From: Trinickia symbiotica
GTDB taxonomy: Bacteria; Pseudomonadota; Gammaproteobacteria; Burkholderiales; Burkholderiaceae
DNA length: 64,000 nucleotides
Assembly: GCF_002934455.1 (NCBI RefSeq)
Contig: NZ_PTIR01000011.1
Span: forward strand, 124,001 to 188,000
Direction of reading: 5' to 3'
Below the pieces are notes generated by a model. The model saw only the letters and a program-made list of their open reading frames with translations, was not told where the DNA came from and ran no database searches. Both the position numbers and the translations under genes were made by a program. Of this stretch, positions 36,834-46,706 are shown piece by piece; the stretch's first letter is position 1, and each line of letters starts with the position of its first letter.

Positions 36834-37942
36834 TGGTTGCCTCCCGCGCGCATCGCATCGGCAATACGCGTATCGAGCGCGTTGCGCAACGCATCGCCCA
36901 TGAACGTCAGCAACAACAGCGTGGCGACGAGTACCCCGAACGTCGCAACGGAAATCCACCAGGCATCGAGATTCGCTTTACCCTCGGAGAGCAGCTCGCC
37001 GAGGCTCGGCGTCGGGGGCGGCACACCGAGGCCGAGAAAATCGAGGCTCGTGAGCGCGAGAATCGAACCGCTCATCCGGAACGGCAGGAACGTGATGACG
37101 GGGGTCATGCTGTTCGGCAGCACATGGCGCCAGATGATCTGCCAATTGGATAGACCCATCGCGCGCGCGGCGCGCACATAGTCTTGCGTCCGGTTACGCA
37201 GGAATTCGGCGCGCACGTAATCGGATAGGCCGATCCAGCCGAACAGCGACAGCAGCACAACGAGCAGTAGCAGGCTCGGCTCGAAGATCGACGCGAAGAT
37301 GATCAACAGATAAAGCTCGGGCAGCGAGCTCCAGATCTCGATTAAGCGCTGCCCGATGATATCGATTCGGCCTCCGAAATAACCCTGCACGGCGCCCGCG
37401 ACGATGCCGAGAACGCTGCCGATGAACGTCAGCACGAGCCCGAACTCGACGGAAATACGAAACCCGTAGACGAGCCGGGCGAAGACGTCGCGGCCCTGCT
37501 GGTCGGTGCCCAGCCAATTTTCGTGCGACGGCGGCGCGGGGTTCGCCGCTTTCGAAAAGTAGTTCAGCGTGTCGTAGTAATAGTGATTGAGCGGATAGAC
37601 GGCGAAGTTGCCGGGCAACGCGAACCGATGCCGGACGTAGGGATCGAGATAGTCGGCCGGCGTCGGGAAATCGCCGCCGAACGCCGTCTCCGGGTAGGTC
37701 TTCACGAGCGGGAAATAAAGCCTGCCGTCATAGCGCACGACGAGCGGCTTGTCGTTCGACCATATCGGCCCCGCGAGGCTCAGGACGAACGCGACGACAA
37801 AGACGATGAGGCTCCAGTAGCCGAGACGCTGTGCCTTGAAGCGGCGCCAGACACGGCGCGCGGGCGTCGGCGAGACGAACGCGGCCGGCAGGTCGCGGCG
37901 CGGTTCGGCGTCGGTGTCGAGACGGGGACGGGCTCGGCTCAA
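36830..37942 (-). CDS. yejE: Peptide ABC transporter permease
   Basis: A 370-residue inner-membrane permease of the DppC/YejE type with an extended N-terminus and a large periplasmic loop after the first helix (NDKPLVVRYDGRLYFPLVKTYPET), a YejE hallmark. The EAA-type loop (ARAMGLSNWQIIWRHVLPNS) is in the C-terminal half. The start is TTG at 37942 with GGAG seven bases before it. Its end overlaps yejF by four bases. Confidence 0.92.
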   Translation of the reverse strand: MSRARPRLDTDAEPRRDLPAAFVSPTPARRVWRRFKAQRLGYWSLIVFVVAFVLSLAGPIWSNDKPLVVRYDGRLYFPLVKTYPETAFGGDFPTPADYLDPYVRHRFALPGNFAVYPLNHYYYDTLNYFSKAANPAPPSHENWLGTDQQGRDVFARLVYGFRISVEFGLVLTFIGSVLGIVAGAVQGYFGGRIDIIGQRLIEIWSSLPELYLLIIFASIFEPSLLLLVVLLSLFGWIGLSDYVRAEFLRNRTQDYVRAARAMGLSNWQIIWRHVLPNSMTPVITFLPFRMSGSILALTSLDFLGLGVPPPTPSLGELLSEGKANLDAWWISVATFGVLVATLLLLTFMGDALRNALDTRIADAMRAGGNQ

Positions 37943-37943
37943 A

Positions 37944-38996
37944 TCAGCGCTCCAGTTGCTCGAATTGAATGCGCGGATCGACCCAGACGTAGCAGAGGTC
38001 CGAAATGAGCTTCGTCGCGAGCCCGATCAGCGTGAACAGATAAAGCGTGCCGAGCACGACGGGATAGTCGCGCCGCACGACCGACTCGTACGAGAGCAGG
38101 CCGAGACCGTCGAGCGAAAACAGCGTTTCGATCAGCAGGCTGCCCGTGAAGAAGGCACCGATGAACGCGGCCGGAAAGCCCACGACGAGCGGCAGCATCG
38201 CATTGCGAAAGACGTGCTTCCACAGCACGCGCCGCTCGCCGAGGCCTTTGGCGCGCGCCGTCAGTACGTACTGTTTCTTGATCTCATCGAGAAACGCGTT
38301 CTTCGTCAGCATGGTCACGACGGCGAAACTGCCGACCACCGATGCCGTCACCGGCAGCGCGATATGCCAGAGATAGTCGACGATCTTGCCGCCGATCGAG
38401 AGCTGAGAGAAATTGTCGGAGACGAGTCCGCGCAATGGAAAGATCTGCAGGAACGAGCCCCCGCCGAACAGCACGAGCAGCAGCACGCCGAGCACGAAGC
38501 CTGGGATCGCATAGCCGACGAGTACCACGAGACTCGTCGCCACATCGAACGGCGAACCGTTGCGGATCGCCTTCGCAATCCCGAGCGGCACCGATATCAG
38601 ATAAGTCAAAAAGAACGTCCACAACCCGATGCTGATGGAGACAGGCAGTTTCGAAATCACGAGCGACCAGACGCTTTGATGACGGAAGTAGCTTTGCCCC
38701 AGATCGAACCTCGCAAAGCGCGAGAGCATCAGCCAATAACGCGTGAGCGGCGGCTTGTCGAATCCGTAGAGCGCTTTCAGTTGCGCCATCTGCCGGGCAT
38801 CGACGCCCGTGTGCGCGCGCAGGCCGAACGGCGGCGCCGCGGCCTGCCCTTCCTGCGCGGTTCCCTTGCGCAACTCGTAGGCGAGCTGCTCGACGGGACC
38901 GCCGGGCACGAATTGAATGACGATGAACGTGAGCGTCAGCACGCCGATCAACGTCGGGATCATCAACAACAGGCGTCTAAGAATATAGGCCCACAT
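37944..38996 (-). CDS. yejB: Peptide ABC transporter permease
   Basis: A 350-residue DppB/YejB-type permease. The N-terminal MWAYILRRLLLMIPTLIGV and the long periplasmic loop before helix two are typical; the EAA loop is ARAKGLGERRVLWKHVFRNA. It follows yejA by six bases and precedes yejE by one base, so the four genes form one operon. Confidence 0.93.
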   Translation of the reverse strand: MWAYILRRLLLMIPTLIGVLTLTFIVIQFVPGGPVEQLAYELRKGTAQEGQAAAPPFGLRAHTGVDARQMAQLKALYGFDKPPLTRYWLMLSRFARFDLGQSYFRHQSVWSLVISKLPVSISIGLWTFFLTYLISVPLGIAKAIRNGSPFDVATSLVVLVGYAIPGFVLGVLLLVLFGGGSFLQIFPLRGLVSDNFSQLSIGGKIVDYLWHIALPVTASVVGSFAVVTMLTKNAFLDEIKKQYVLTARAKGLGERRVLWKHVFRNAMLPLVVGFPAAFIGAFFTGSLLIETLFSLDGLGLLSYESVVRRDYPVVLGTLYLFTLIGLATKLISDLCYVWVDPRIQFEQLER

Positions 38997-39002
38997 GGTC
39001 AG

Positions 39003-40871
39003 TCATCCTCGGGAGCGCGGATCGAGCCACCACATCGTTACGATCCAGTCCTCCGCCGAATAGTACAGCGGTAGCGTATCGGGGTAGCGCAGCTCGCGCT
39101 TGTACGCAATGCGATGCGTCGTGCTGAACCAATGCGGCACGACGTAGTAGCCGTTCATCAACACGCGATCGAGTGCATGCGTCGCGTCGACGAGGTCCTC
39201 CTTCGTCTGCGCACCGACGAGCGAGTGCAGGATGGCGTCGACGGCGGGCGACTTGAGCCCGATCATGTTGTCGGAGCCGGGCTCGTCGGCCGACTTGCTG
39301 CCGAAACGCGATACTTGCTCGACGCCCGGCACTTGAACGCCGGGATAGCGCAGCGAGGTCATGTCGAAATCGAACGTCTCGTAGCGCTTCTGGATCAGGG
39401 CGAAGTCGGCGGCCCGAAAATTGGCCTTGATCCCGAGTTTCGCCAGGTTGCGCGCATAGGCCGCGACGATGGGCTCCATCGCGCCGCGCGAACTTTCGTC
39501 TTCGAGAACGTCGAATTCGAACGGCTGACCGTTGGCATTGCGCAGCGCACCGTTGCGATAGGTCCAGCCAGCCGCGGCAAGCAACGCCCTCGCCTTCAGC
39601 AGGTTCGCACGCAGCGAATTCGGCGGGTCCGTATCGGGCTGCACGGGCATGGGGCCGAAAACAGCCGGATCCAGTTGCGCGCGCAACGGATTCAGAAGCT
39701 TCAGCTCACCTTGCGTCGGCATTCCCGTCGCCTGCAGATCGCTGTCCGCGAAATAGCTTTGCAGCCGCGTATAGGCGCCGAAGAACAGACGGCTGTTGAG
39801 CCACTGAAAATCGAATGCGAGATCGAGCGCCTTGCGCACGCGCAGATCTTGAAATAGCGGGCGGCGCAGATTCATGATGTAGCCCTGCATGCCCGCACCG
39901 TTGTGCTGCCGAAACTCGCGCTTGATGAGCTCGCCGTCGTCGAATCGCTTGCCGACGTCGCGCCGTGCCCAGTTTCGCGCCACGTATTCGACGAGCGCGT
40001 CGTACTCGCCGGCCTTGAATGCCTCGAGCCGGGCCGTGTTGTCCGAGTAGAGCTTGTAGGTGACGCGATCGAAGTTGTCCGTCCCGATTCGCACGGGCAA
40101 CGATGCGCCCCAATATGAAGTGTCGCGCCGGTAAGTGATGGTATGGCCGCCGTCGTAGCTCTCGATCAGGTACGGTCCGCTGCCGATCGGCTTTTCGAAT
40201 GCGAGCTGATCGAACGGCACGCGCGTGCCGTCGGGCTTCATGCCCCACTTGCGCGAAAACACGGGCATCGCGCCGGCGATCAGCGGCAACTCGCGGTTGG
40301 GCTGGCGAAAGTCGAAGCGGATCGTCGCGGGATCGACGGCGACCGCGCGCGAAATCTCGGCGAAATAGGCCGCGAACTGCGGGGCGGCCAGCCGGCTCGT
40401 CAGTGTATCGAACGAGTATTTGACATCGGCGGCCGTCACGGGGTCGCCGTTCGAAAAGCGCGCGCGCGGATTGATGTGGAACGTGACCGACAGGCGATCG
40501 GGCGCGACGCGGATATCGTCGGCAAGCAGGCAATACGCCGTGGCCATTTCATCCGAGCTGTTCGTGGTCAGCGTCTCGAACAACATCCCAATGCCGGGCG
40601 CCGCGTTGCCGCGCAGCGTGAATGGATTGAACTTGTCGAAACTCGTCAGGCGGTCCGGGTTCGAGAGGACGAGCGTGCCGCCTTTCGGCGCATCCGGGTT
40701 GACATAGTCGAAATGCTTGAAGCCCGGCGGATATTTCGGACTGCCAAATTGCGCAATGGCATAGACGGCCCACGCGGGCGACGGCACGGCGAACCAACCG
40801 GCACAGGAAAGAGCGATCAATGAACGAACGAGAAAACGCAGCGCGGCGGTCCTTCGCAAACCGGTCTTCAT
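39003..40871 (-). CDS. yejA: Extracellular peptide-binding protein
   Basis: A 622-residue family 5 substrate-binding protein. A signal peptide ends near PAWA. YejA features are [20 protein letters not shown] at the mature start, DAPKGGTLV and the long two-lobed fold. The ATG at 40871 has AAAGG five bases upstream; a GTG at 40877 is an alternative. It delivers peptides to YejBEF. It is divergent from fabI with a 129-bp promoter region between them. Confidence 0.93.
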   Translation of the reverse strand: MKTGLRRTAALRFLVRSLIALSCAGWFAVPSPAWAVYAIAQFGSPKYPPGFKHFDYVNPDAPKGGTLVLSNPDRLTSFDKFNPFTLRGNAAPGIGMLFETLTTNSSDEMATAYCLLADDIRVAPDRLSVTFHINPRARFSNGDPVTAADVKYSFDTLTSRLAAPQFAAYFAEISRAVAVDPATIRFDFRQPNRELPLIAGAMPVFSRKWGMKPDGTRVPFDQLAFEKPIGSGPYLIESYDGGHTITYRRDTSYWGASLPVRIGTDNFDRVTYKLYSDNTARLEAFKAGEYDALVEYVARNWARRDVGKRFDDGELIKREFRQHNGAGMQGYIMNLRRPLFQDLRVRKALDLAFDFQWLNSRLFFGAYTRLQSYFADSDLQATGMPTQGELKLLNPLRAQLDPAVFGPMPVQPDTDPPNSLRANLLKARALLAAAGWTYRNGALRNANGQPFEFDVLEDESSRGAMEPIVAAYARNLAKLGIKANFRAADFALIQKRYETFDFDMTSLRYPGVQVPGVEQVSRFGSKSADEPGSDNMIGLKSPAVDAILHSLVGAQTKEDLVDATHALDRVLMNGYYVVPHWFSTTHRIAYKRELRYPDTLPLYYSAEDWIVTMWWLDPRSRG

Positions 40872-41000
40872 GAGCACCTTTCGGTTGGTCGAGGTGGGCG
40901 TTGTGAGAGAATTCTACCCAAACCCACGCCGGGCGGGCCGAACGTGCCATCGCGCGCTGTGCCGGCCGGCGCTGTCTATACCGTCTTTAGAGGAGAATTC

Positions 41001-41792
41001 ATGGGCTTTCTCGCCGGAAAACGCATTTTGCTGACCGGTCTGCTGTCGAACCGCTCGATCGCCTACGGCATCGCGCAAGCGTGCAAGCGCGAAGGCGCCG
41101 AGCTCGCGTTCACGTACGTCGGCGACCGCTTCAAGGACCGTATCACCGAGTTCGCGACCGAATTCGGCAGCGAGCTTGTCTTTCCATGCGACGTGGCCGA
41201 CGATGCGCAGATCGATGCCCTTTTCGCATCGCTCAAGGCGCATTGGCCGACGCTCGACGGTCTCGTTCACTCGATCGGCTTCGCGCCGCGCGAAGCAATC
41301 GCCGGCGATTTTCTCGACGGCATGACGCGTGAGAACTTCCGCATCGCGCACGACATCTCCGCCTACAGCTTTCCGGCATTGGCGAAGGCCGCGTTGCCGC
41401 TGCTCTCGCAGGACGCGTCGCTCTTGACGCTCTCCTATCTCGGCGCCGAAAAAGTCATTCCGAACTACAACACGATGGGCGTCGCTAAAGCGGCACTCGA
41501 GGCGAGCGTCCGCTATATGGCCGGCTCGCTCGGTCCGAAGGGCATTCGCGTGAACGCGATCTCCGCGGGCCCGATCAAAACGCTCGCCGCGAGCGGCATC
41601 AAGGGCTTCGGCAAGATTCTCGACTTCGTCGAGCAAAACGCGCCGCTCAAGCGCAATGTGACGATCGAGCAAGTCGGCAATACCGCCGCCTTCCTTCTCT
41701 CGGAACTGGCGAGCGGCGTGACGGCGGAAATCGTTCACGTCGATAGCGGCTTTCATGCGGTCGTCGGGGGAATGGCCGCCATTGCCGAATAA
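41001..41792 (+). CDS. fabI: Enoyl-ACP reductase (NADH)
   Basis: A 263-residue FabI of the short-chain dehydrogenase superfamily. The active-site pair is Y156 and K163 (Y-x6-K), with Y146 also present, and the N-terminal cofactor segment reads [20 protein letters not shown]. Numbering coincides with the E. coli enzyme. It does the last reduction in fatty-acid elongation. The ATG at 41001 follows AGGAGA. A strong terminator lies 40 bp downstream, so the gene is probably monocistronic. Confidence 0.97.
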   Translation: MGFLAGKRILLTGLLSNRSIAYGIAQACKREGAELAFTYVGDRFKDRITEFATEFGSELVFPCDVADDAQIDALFASLKAHWPTLDGLVHSIGFAPREAIAGDFLDGMTRENFRIAHDISAYSFPALAKAALPLLSQDASLLTLSYLGAEKVIPNYNTMGVAKAALEASVRYMAGSLGPKGIRVNAISAGPIKTLAASGIKGFGKILDFVEQNAPLKRNVTIEQVGNTAAFLLSELASGVTAEIVHVDSGFHAVVGGMAAIAE

Positions 41793-41831
41793 GAGGTGCA
41801 CGCGGGCCTGCCCGGCCCGCCTCGAGGCATA

Positions 41832-41870
41832 AAAAAGTCGCCCGCCGATTATCTCGACGGGCGACTTTTT
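41832..41870 (+). terminator. Intrinsic terminator after fabI
   Basis: The arms GTCGCCCG and CGGGCGAC, extended by five A/T pairs, flank a 13-base loop and end in a T-run. The A-run on the 5' side makes it bidirectional in form. Confidence 0.9.
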
Positions 41871-41969
41871 GTTTCCTGGAAGCAGAGATATCGCGTCAGA
41901 TGGCGTTGGCCGCCTGCAGCACTACCCCCGGGGCATTGAAAGGCCAGACCACGGAGTGCCCTTCAGCTC

Positions 41970-42305
41970 TCAGCGCCATCCCTCGTGCCGCCCGCGATCA
42001 TGCCAATCGCGATCGTGCCAATCGCGGCCGCGCCAGCCGCCGTGATGGCGATACCAATCGTCGCGGTCCCACCAGCGTCCGCCATCCCAGTACCGGTCGC
42101 CATGCCAGCCGATGACGATCGCCGGAGGCGCCGGCGCATAAACGACAGGCGGCGGAGGAGGCGCATAGACGGGCGCCGGCGCGACGTATACAGGCGCCGG
42201 TACGCCGATATTCACCCCGATGTCCACGCGCGCCATCGCCGCGCTCGAGGCGCCGATCGCGAGTGTAGCGACGGCGTACGAAAGGATGCGTGCAGGTTTC
42301 ATCAT
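41970..42305 (-). CDS. Small secreted PXPV-repeat protein
   Basis: A 111-residue protein with a signal peptide (cut near AMA), a proline/valine repeat stretch of the PXPV type (APVYVAPAPVYAPPPPP) at about 35-60, and a C-terminal part rich in W, R, H, D and G with WHDRD repeats. Such small proteins are common in Burkholderiaceae and of unknown function. Two adjacent ATGs (42305, 42302) are possible starts. The fabI terminator faces it from the other side. Confidence 0.7.
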   Translation of the reverse strand: MMKPARILSYAVATLAIGASSAAMARVDIGVNIGVPAPVYVAPAPVYAPPPPPVVYAPAPPAIVIGWHGDRYWDGGRWWDRDDWYRHHGGWRGRDWHDRDWHDRGRHEGWR

Positions 42306-42482
42306 GACAGCTCTATCCAATGGAAGCGTTCGACAGGTTCGAGAGCGATCCTCGATGGAACTGACTATACCGCATGCCTCCTTTCGTGATATTTCATACT
42401 TGTAACTGTTGCTGCTCTATATAGCAGGCGCTGGCAGCCACTAGCAGTCGCCGGCCGTCGCGGCAGTCGTCGCGTAGGTGGC

Positions 42483-43391
42483 TCAGGCCTCGACGAAGCG
42501 GGGATCGAGTTGCTCGAGCGCGAATCGCCGCACATGCTCGACGAACGATTTCAACAACAGCGCGGGCGGACGTTGCGACGGCGTCAGCATCGAGAAATCG
42601 GTCAATAGTTCAGGCTCGAACGGCTTGAAGATCACACCGGGGCCGCGATAGCCCCAGGCCGTGACCGCATCGACGAGCGAAACGCCGGCACCCGCCTCGA
42701 CGAACGAGCAAATGGTATGCGACACCTGCGTCTCGAGCTGTACCTTCGGCGCAATGCCGTGAGCGGCAAAGAGCGCGTCGATACGCAGCCTCGAATCGAG
42801 CGTGCGCGGATGCGCGACGAATCGCTCTCCCGCAAGATCCCGCGGCCGCACGACACTGGCCGAGCAAAGCCGATGGCCGGCGGGCAGCGCGCAAACCATT
42901 TTCGTCGAAATCAGTCGCTCGCCGTGCGCGCCCGGATGGTTCATCGACAGAATCGCGATGCCGAGATCGCAGCGCTCGCCGACCACCATGTCGACGACCG
43001 TGCGCGACGAATGCACGAGCAGCGATACGTTCGCCTCCGCATGAGTCGCCAGATAGTCGGCAATCGCATGCGGCAGGAACGACAACGCGATGGCCGGCGC
43101 CGCGGCCACCTGCAAGGTGCCGCGCTGCAACGCCCGGATCTCGTCGGCCGCGCGCGCGATCCGGTCGAGGCCCAGCAGCGAGCGCTGCACTTCCTCGTAG
43201 AGCGCCTGGGCTTCGACGGTCGGGTGCAGCCGGCCCTTCGCGCGCTCGAACAGGGAAAACCCCAAGGACTGTTCGAGATCGGCGATGAGCCGCGTCGTGG
43301 CCGGCTGTGAGATGTGCAGCATCTCGCTCGCGCGTGTGACCGTGTGGCAAAGCATGACGGCCCTGAAGGCCTCGAGCTGGCGCAGCTTCAT
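42483..43391 (-). CDS. LysR-family transcriptional regulator
   Basis: A 302-residue LysR protein with the winged helix at about residues 15-55 (VTRASEMLHISQPATTRLIADLEQSLG) and a ligand-binding domain (SFVEAGAGVSLVDAVTAWGY). The start at 43391 (MKLRQLEAF) is set by homology; the frame runs to 43502. It resembles OccR/NocR/ArgP-like regulators of opine or amino-acid uptake loci. It is divergent from the ABC/flavoenzyme operon, and a T-N11-A palindrome lies 34 bp before its start, so it probably controls that operon. Confidence 0.87.
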   Translation of the reverse strand: MKLRQLEAFRAVMLCHTVTRASEMLHISQPATTRLIADLEQSLGFSLFERAKGRLHPTVEAQALYEEVQRSLLGLDRIARAADEIRALQRGTLQVAAAPAIALSFLPHAIADYLATHAEANVSLLVHSSRTVVDMVVGERCDLGIAILSMNHPGAHGERLISTKMVCALPAGHRLCSASVVRPRDLAGERFVAHPRTLDSRLRIDALFAAHGIAPKVQLETQVSHTICSFVEAGAGVSLVDAVTAWGYRGPGVIFKPFEPELLTDFSMLTPSQRPPALLLKSFVEHVRRFALEQLDPRFVEA

Positions 43392-43424
43392 GTGAGTCTC
43401 GGACGGATTGGCTGGATTAGCCCC

Positions 43425-43439
43425 ATAACCGAATGTTAT
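43425..43439. promoter_or_regulatory. LysR-type T-N11-A box
   Basis: ATAAC and GTTAT flank five bases, the classic LysR recognition layout. The site lies in the divergent region between the LysR gene and the ABC binding-protein gene, close to the LysR start as expected for an autoregulatory recognition site. Confidence 0.55.
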
Positions 43440-43594
43440 TGTTCTCCGAAAAAAAACGATTTTCCATCTGTTTTCGGCATCCGTATTGTTTGCTACATCC
43501 ATGCGAAGCGGCGCTTCGGCCCCAACCGGGGAGCCATACCGTTTTGTGTTTGAAAACGAATTTCGTCAACCGTGCAGGCAAGAAGGAGCGGACA

Positions 43595-44632
43595 TTGAGA
43601 AAGACCAGCCTCGCCGCCGCGGCACTCGCGGCCACGCTCGCGCTAGGCGCAACTGGCGCGTCGGCCCAGCCTACCCTCTACGTCGGCTCATATGGCGGCT
43701 CAACGCAGACGGCCTTCGAAAAGACGATCATTCCGCAGTTCGAGAAGGCACACGACGTAAAGATCGTCTACGTGCCCGGCAATTCCACGGACACGCTCGC
43801 GAAGCTGCAGGCTCAAAAGGGCAAGGAAGAACTCAATGTCGTGCTGCTCGACGACGGACCGATGTATCAGGCGGTGCAATTCGGCTTTTGCGACAAGCTC
43901 GCCGATGCGCCCGTTTATCACGATCTCTATCCGCTCGCGCACATGAGCGATCGCTCGGTGGCGCTAGGCGTCGTTGCCACGGGTCTCGCCTATAACGCCG
44001 ATGCGTTCAAGAAAGCGGGGCTGCCGCCGCCCGATTCGTGGTCCGCGCTCACCGACAAGCGATTCAAACAAAAGATCGCGATTCCGCCGATCTCGAACAC
44101 CTACGGCTTGCAAACTCTCGTCATGTTCGCCCGGATGAATGGCGGCGGCGAATCGAATATCGCGCCGGGCTTCGATGCGCTCATCAAGAAAGTCGCGCCG
44201 AACGTGCTCGCCTGGGAGCCGTCGCCGGGCAAGATGACGGAGCTGTTCCAGAACGGTGACGTGACGCTCGCGGTATGGGGCAGCGGCCGCACCTACACGC
44301 TGGAGCAGACCGGTTTTCCCATCCGATTCGTCTATCCGAAGGAAGGCGCGATGGCGTTGCTGACCGCGACCTGCCCCGTCGTCGAGAACAAGGAGCCCCA
44401 GCTCTCGCAGCAGTTCGTCCAGTACCTGCTCTCTCCCGAGGTGCAGACGGTTCTCGCCAAGACGCAGGCTTGGGGCCCTGTCAACAGTAAAACGAAGCTC
44501 GACCCGGCAGTCGCCGCCACCGTGCCCTATGGCAACGACCAGATCGGCAAGCTCGTCAAAACGGATTGGACCATCGTCAACGAAAAACGAACGCAATGGA
44601 CCAATGAGTGGAACAGGCAGGTGGAACGTTGA
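43595..44632 (+). CDS. Polyamine/opine-type ABC substrate-binding protein
   Basis: A 345-residue PotD/PotF-like periplasmic binding protein. The start is TTG at 43595 with AAGGAG six bases upstream, giving a clean signal peptide ending at ASA before QPTLYVGSYGGSTQTAFEK; the ATG frame from 43433 would spoil the signal. The VVLLDDGPMYQAVQFG and PPISNTYGLQTLV segments are typical of this family. It is first in the operon with potABC-type genes and the flavoenzyme set. The ligand is probably an opine, imino acid or polyamine-like amine, by context. Confidence 0.85.
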   Translation: MRKTSLAAAALAATLALGATGASAQPTLYVGSYGGSTQTAFEKTIIPQFEKAHDVKIVYVPGNSTDTLAKLQAQKGKEELNVVLLDDGPMYQAVQFGFCDKLADAPVYHDLYPLAHMSDRSVALGVVATGLAYNADAFKKAGLPPPDSWSALTDKRFKQKIAIPPISNTYGLQTLVMFARMNGGGESNIAPGFDALIKKVAPNVLAWEPSPGKMTELFQNGDVTLAVWGSGRTYTLEQTGFPIRFVYPKEGAMALLTATCPVVENKEPQLSQQFVQYLLSPEVQTVLAKTQAWGPVNSKTKLDPAVAATVPYGNDQIGKLVKTDWTIVNEKRTQWTNEWNRQVER

Positions 44633-44726
44633 GCGTGATGCGAACGGCGGCCGACGCAACGTGCGCCGCCCTGCCTATCGCCTGACGTCGAGCCTATTGC
44701 ATTCCGAAGTGGAGCCGCATCACACC

Positions 44727-45794
44727 ATGGCGTTCCTGCAACTCGAGAACCTAACGAAACGCTACGGCGAGTTCTCGGCCGTGGACGGTCTCTCGCTTGG
44801 CGTCGAGCGCGGCGAATTCGTTTCGCTGCTCGGGCCGTCGGGCTGCGGCAAAACGACGACGCTGCAGATGATCGCGGGTTTCGTCGAACCGACGGGCGGT
44901 CGCATCGTCCTCGGCGGCCGCGACATCTCCGGGCTTGCGCCTGAAAAGCGCGGCATGGGCGTCGTGTTTCAGAGCTATGCCCTCTTCGCCCATATGACGG
45001 TGGCGGACAACGTCGGCTTCGGCCTCGAGATGCGCAAGGTGCCGCGCGCAGAGCGCGTGCGCCGCATTCGCGACACGCTCGCGATGGTGCGCCTCGACGG
45101 CCTCGAAAAACGCTTGCCGCGCGAGCTTTCGGGCGGGCAGCGCCAGCGCGTCGCGATCGCGCGCGCGCTCGTCATCGAACCGCAGGTGCTGCTGCTCGAC
45201 GAACCGATGTCCAATCTCGACGCGAAGCTGCGCGAGGAGATGCATATCGAGCTGCGCGCGATCCAGCGCCAGCTCGGCATCACGACGATCCTCGTCACGC
45301 ACGATCAGGTCGAGGCGATGACGATGAGCGACCGAATCGCGGTCATGCACGGGGGCCGCATTGTGCAGATCGCCGCGCCGTTCGACGCCTACGAGCACCC
45401 GGAATCGCCTTTCGCCTCGACGTTCCTCGGCCGCACGAACGCGCTCGCGGGCAAGGTCATCGGGCGGCATGCGCGATGCTGCATCGTGCAACTCGGCTCA
45501 CAGGTCGCGCATATCCCGCACGGCGAGCGCGAGTTCGGCGACACCGTGCACGTCTACGTGCGGCCGGAGAAACTGCGCTTCGCATCCGAAACGGAGGATG
45601 GGCTCGCGGGACGCGTGCGCACGCGGCTTTTCCTCGGCAACCACTGGATGCTCGAAATCGATAGCGCGCTCGGGCCCTTTCGCATGAGCCAGCCCAACAT
45701 CGGCATGCCGCCGCCGCTCGAAGGCGAAGCGGTCAAGATCGCGTGGTCCGACTCCGATCTGCATATGCTGCGCGCGGAGGCACAGCATGTCTGA
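44727..45794 (+). CDS. potA: Spermidine/putrescine-type ABC transporter ATPase
   Basis: A 355-residue ATPase. Walker A is GPSGCGKTT at residues 36-44, the signature is LSGGQRQRVAIARAL, and Walker B is LLLDEPMSNLDAKLRE. The C-terminal TOBE-type domain is present. Spacing to the binding-protein gene is 94 bp. Its end overlaps the first permease gene by eight bases. The name potA indicates family, not proven substrate. Confidence 0.88.
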   Translation: MAFLQLENLTKRYGEFSAVDGLSLGVERGEFVSLLGPSGCGKTTTLQMIAGFVEPTGGRIVLGGRDISGLAPEKRGMGVVFQSYALFAHMTVADNVGFGLEMRKVPRAERVRRIRDTLAMVRLDGLEKRLPRELSGGQRQRVAIARALVIEPQVLLLDEPMSNLDAKLREEMHIELRAIQRQLGITTILVTHDQVEAMTMSDRIAVMHGGRIVQIAAPFDAYEHPESPFASTFLGRTNALAGKVIGRHARCCIVQLGSQVAHIPHGEREFGDTVHVYVRPEKLRFASETEDGLAGRVRTRLFLGNHWMLEIDSALGPFRMSQPNIGMPPPLEGEAVKIAWSDSDLHMLRAEAQHV

Positions 45795-46692
45795 GCTCTC
45801 TTCGCCGCTGCCGGCGGCGCCGCGAGCGCGTCGCGCAAGCGAAGCGCGCGCGCCCTGGCTGCTGGCCGCCCCTGCGCTGCTGCTCTTCCTCGGGCTGCTC
45901 GTCGTGCCGATGATCATGATCGCGCTGCTGTCGTTCCACGCGTTCGACGGCACGCTCGGCATTCTCCCTGCCTACACGTGGGCCAACTATTCGGAGGTAT
46001 TGGGCGATCCCTATTACCACGACATCTTTGCGCGCACAGCCGGCCTCGCCCTTATCGTCACCGCGCTCTCGGTCGTGCTCGGCGTGCCGGAGACGCTGAT
46101 TCTTGCACGCATGAAGGCGCCGTGGCGCAGCGTATTTCTGCTGATCGTCCTCGGCCCGCTGCTGATTTCGGTCGTCGTGCGCACGCTCGGCTGGGCCATT
46201 CTGATGGGGCGCGAGGGACTCATCAATCAGGCGCTTCTCGCACTGCATCTGACGGACTCGCCGCTGAAATTTTTGTTCACGCTCACCGGCGTCACGATCG
46301 CGCTCGTCCACGTGCTTGTCCCCTTCATGGTGATCTCGGTTTGGGCATCGATCCAGAAACTCGACGCCCAAGTCGAAAACGCGGGCCTCTCGCTCGGCGG
46401 CTCGCGCTTGACCGTCTTCCGCCGCATCGTTTTTCCGCAATTGCTGCCCGGCGTGCTGTCGGGCAGCATCATCGTCTTTGCGCTCGCCGCCTCGGCGTTC
46501 GCGACGCCGGCCATCATCGGCGGCCGGCGGCTCAAGGTCGTCGCGACAGCCGCTTACGACGAGTTTCTGAGCACGCTGAACTGGCCGCTCGGCGCATCGA
46601 TCGCGGTGCTGCTGTTAATCGCGAACGTCGCGATCATCATCGGCTGCAACCGGCTCGTCGAAAAGCGCTTTGCCGCGGTGTTCGAGTCGTGA
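45787..46692 (+). CDS. PotB-like ABC transporter permease
   Basis: A 301-residue inner-membrane permease with six membrane segments and the EAA loop (AGLSLGGSRLTVFRRIVFPQLLPG). It pairs with the PotC-like permease encoded next. Start and end both overlap or touch neighbours, supporting one operon. Confidence 0.88.
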   Translation: MSELSSPLPAAPRARRASEARAPWLLAAPALLLFLGLLVVPMIMIALLSFHAFDGTLGILPAYTWANYSEVLGDPYYHDIFARTAGLALIVTALSVVLGVPETLILARMKAPWRSVFLLIVLGPLLISVVVRTLGWAILMGREGLINQALLALHLTDSPLKFLFTLTGVTIALVHVLVPFMVISVWASIQKLDAQVENAGLSLGGSRLTVFRRIVFPQLLPGVLSGSIIVFALAASAFATPAIIGGRRLKVVATAAYDEFLSTLNWPLGASIAVLLLIANVAIIIGCNRLVEKRFAAVFES

Positions 46693-46706
46693 CGGGGGCG
46701 TTCGAA

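Noticed and set aside
45978-46706. N-terminal extension of the PotC-like permease
   Set aside because: It overlaps the PotB-like gene in another frame; homology begins at about 46707.
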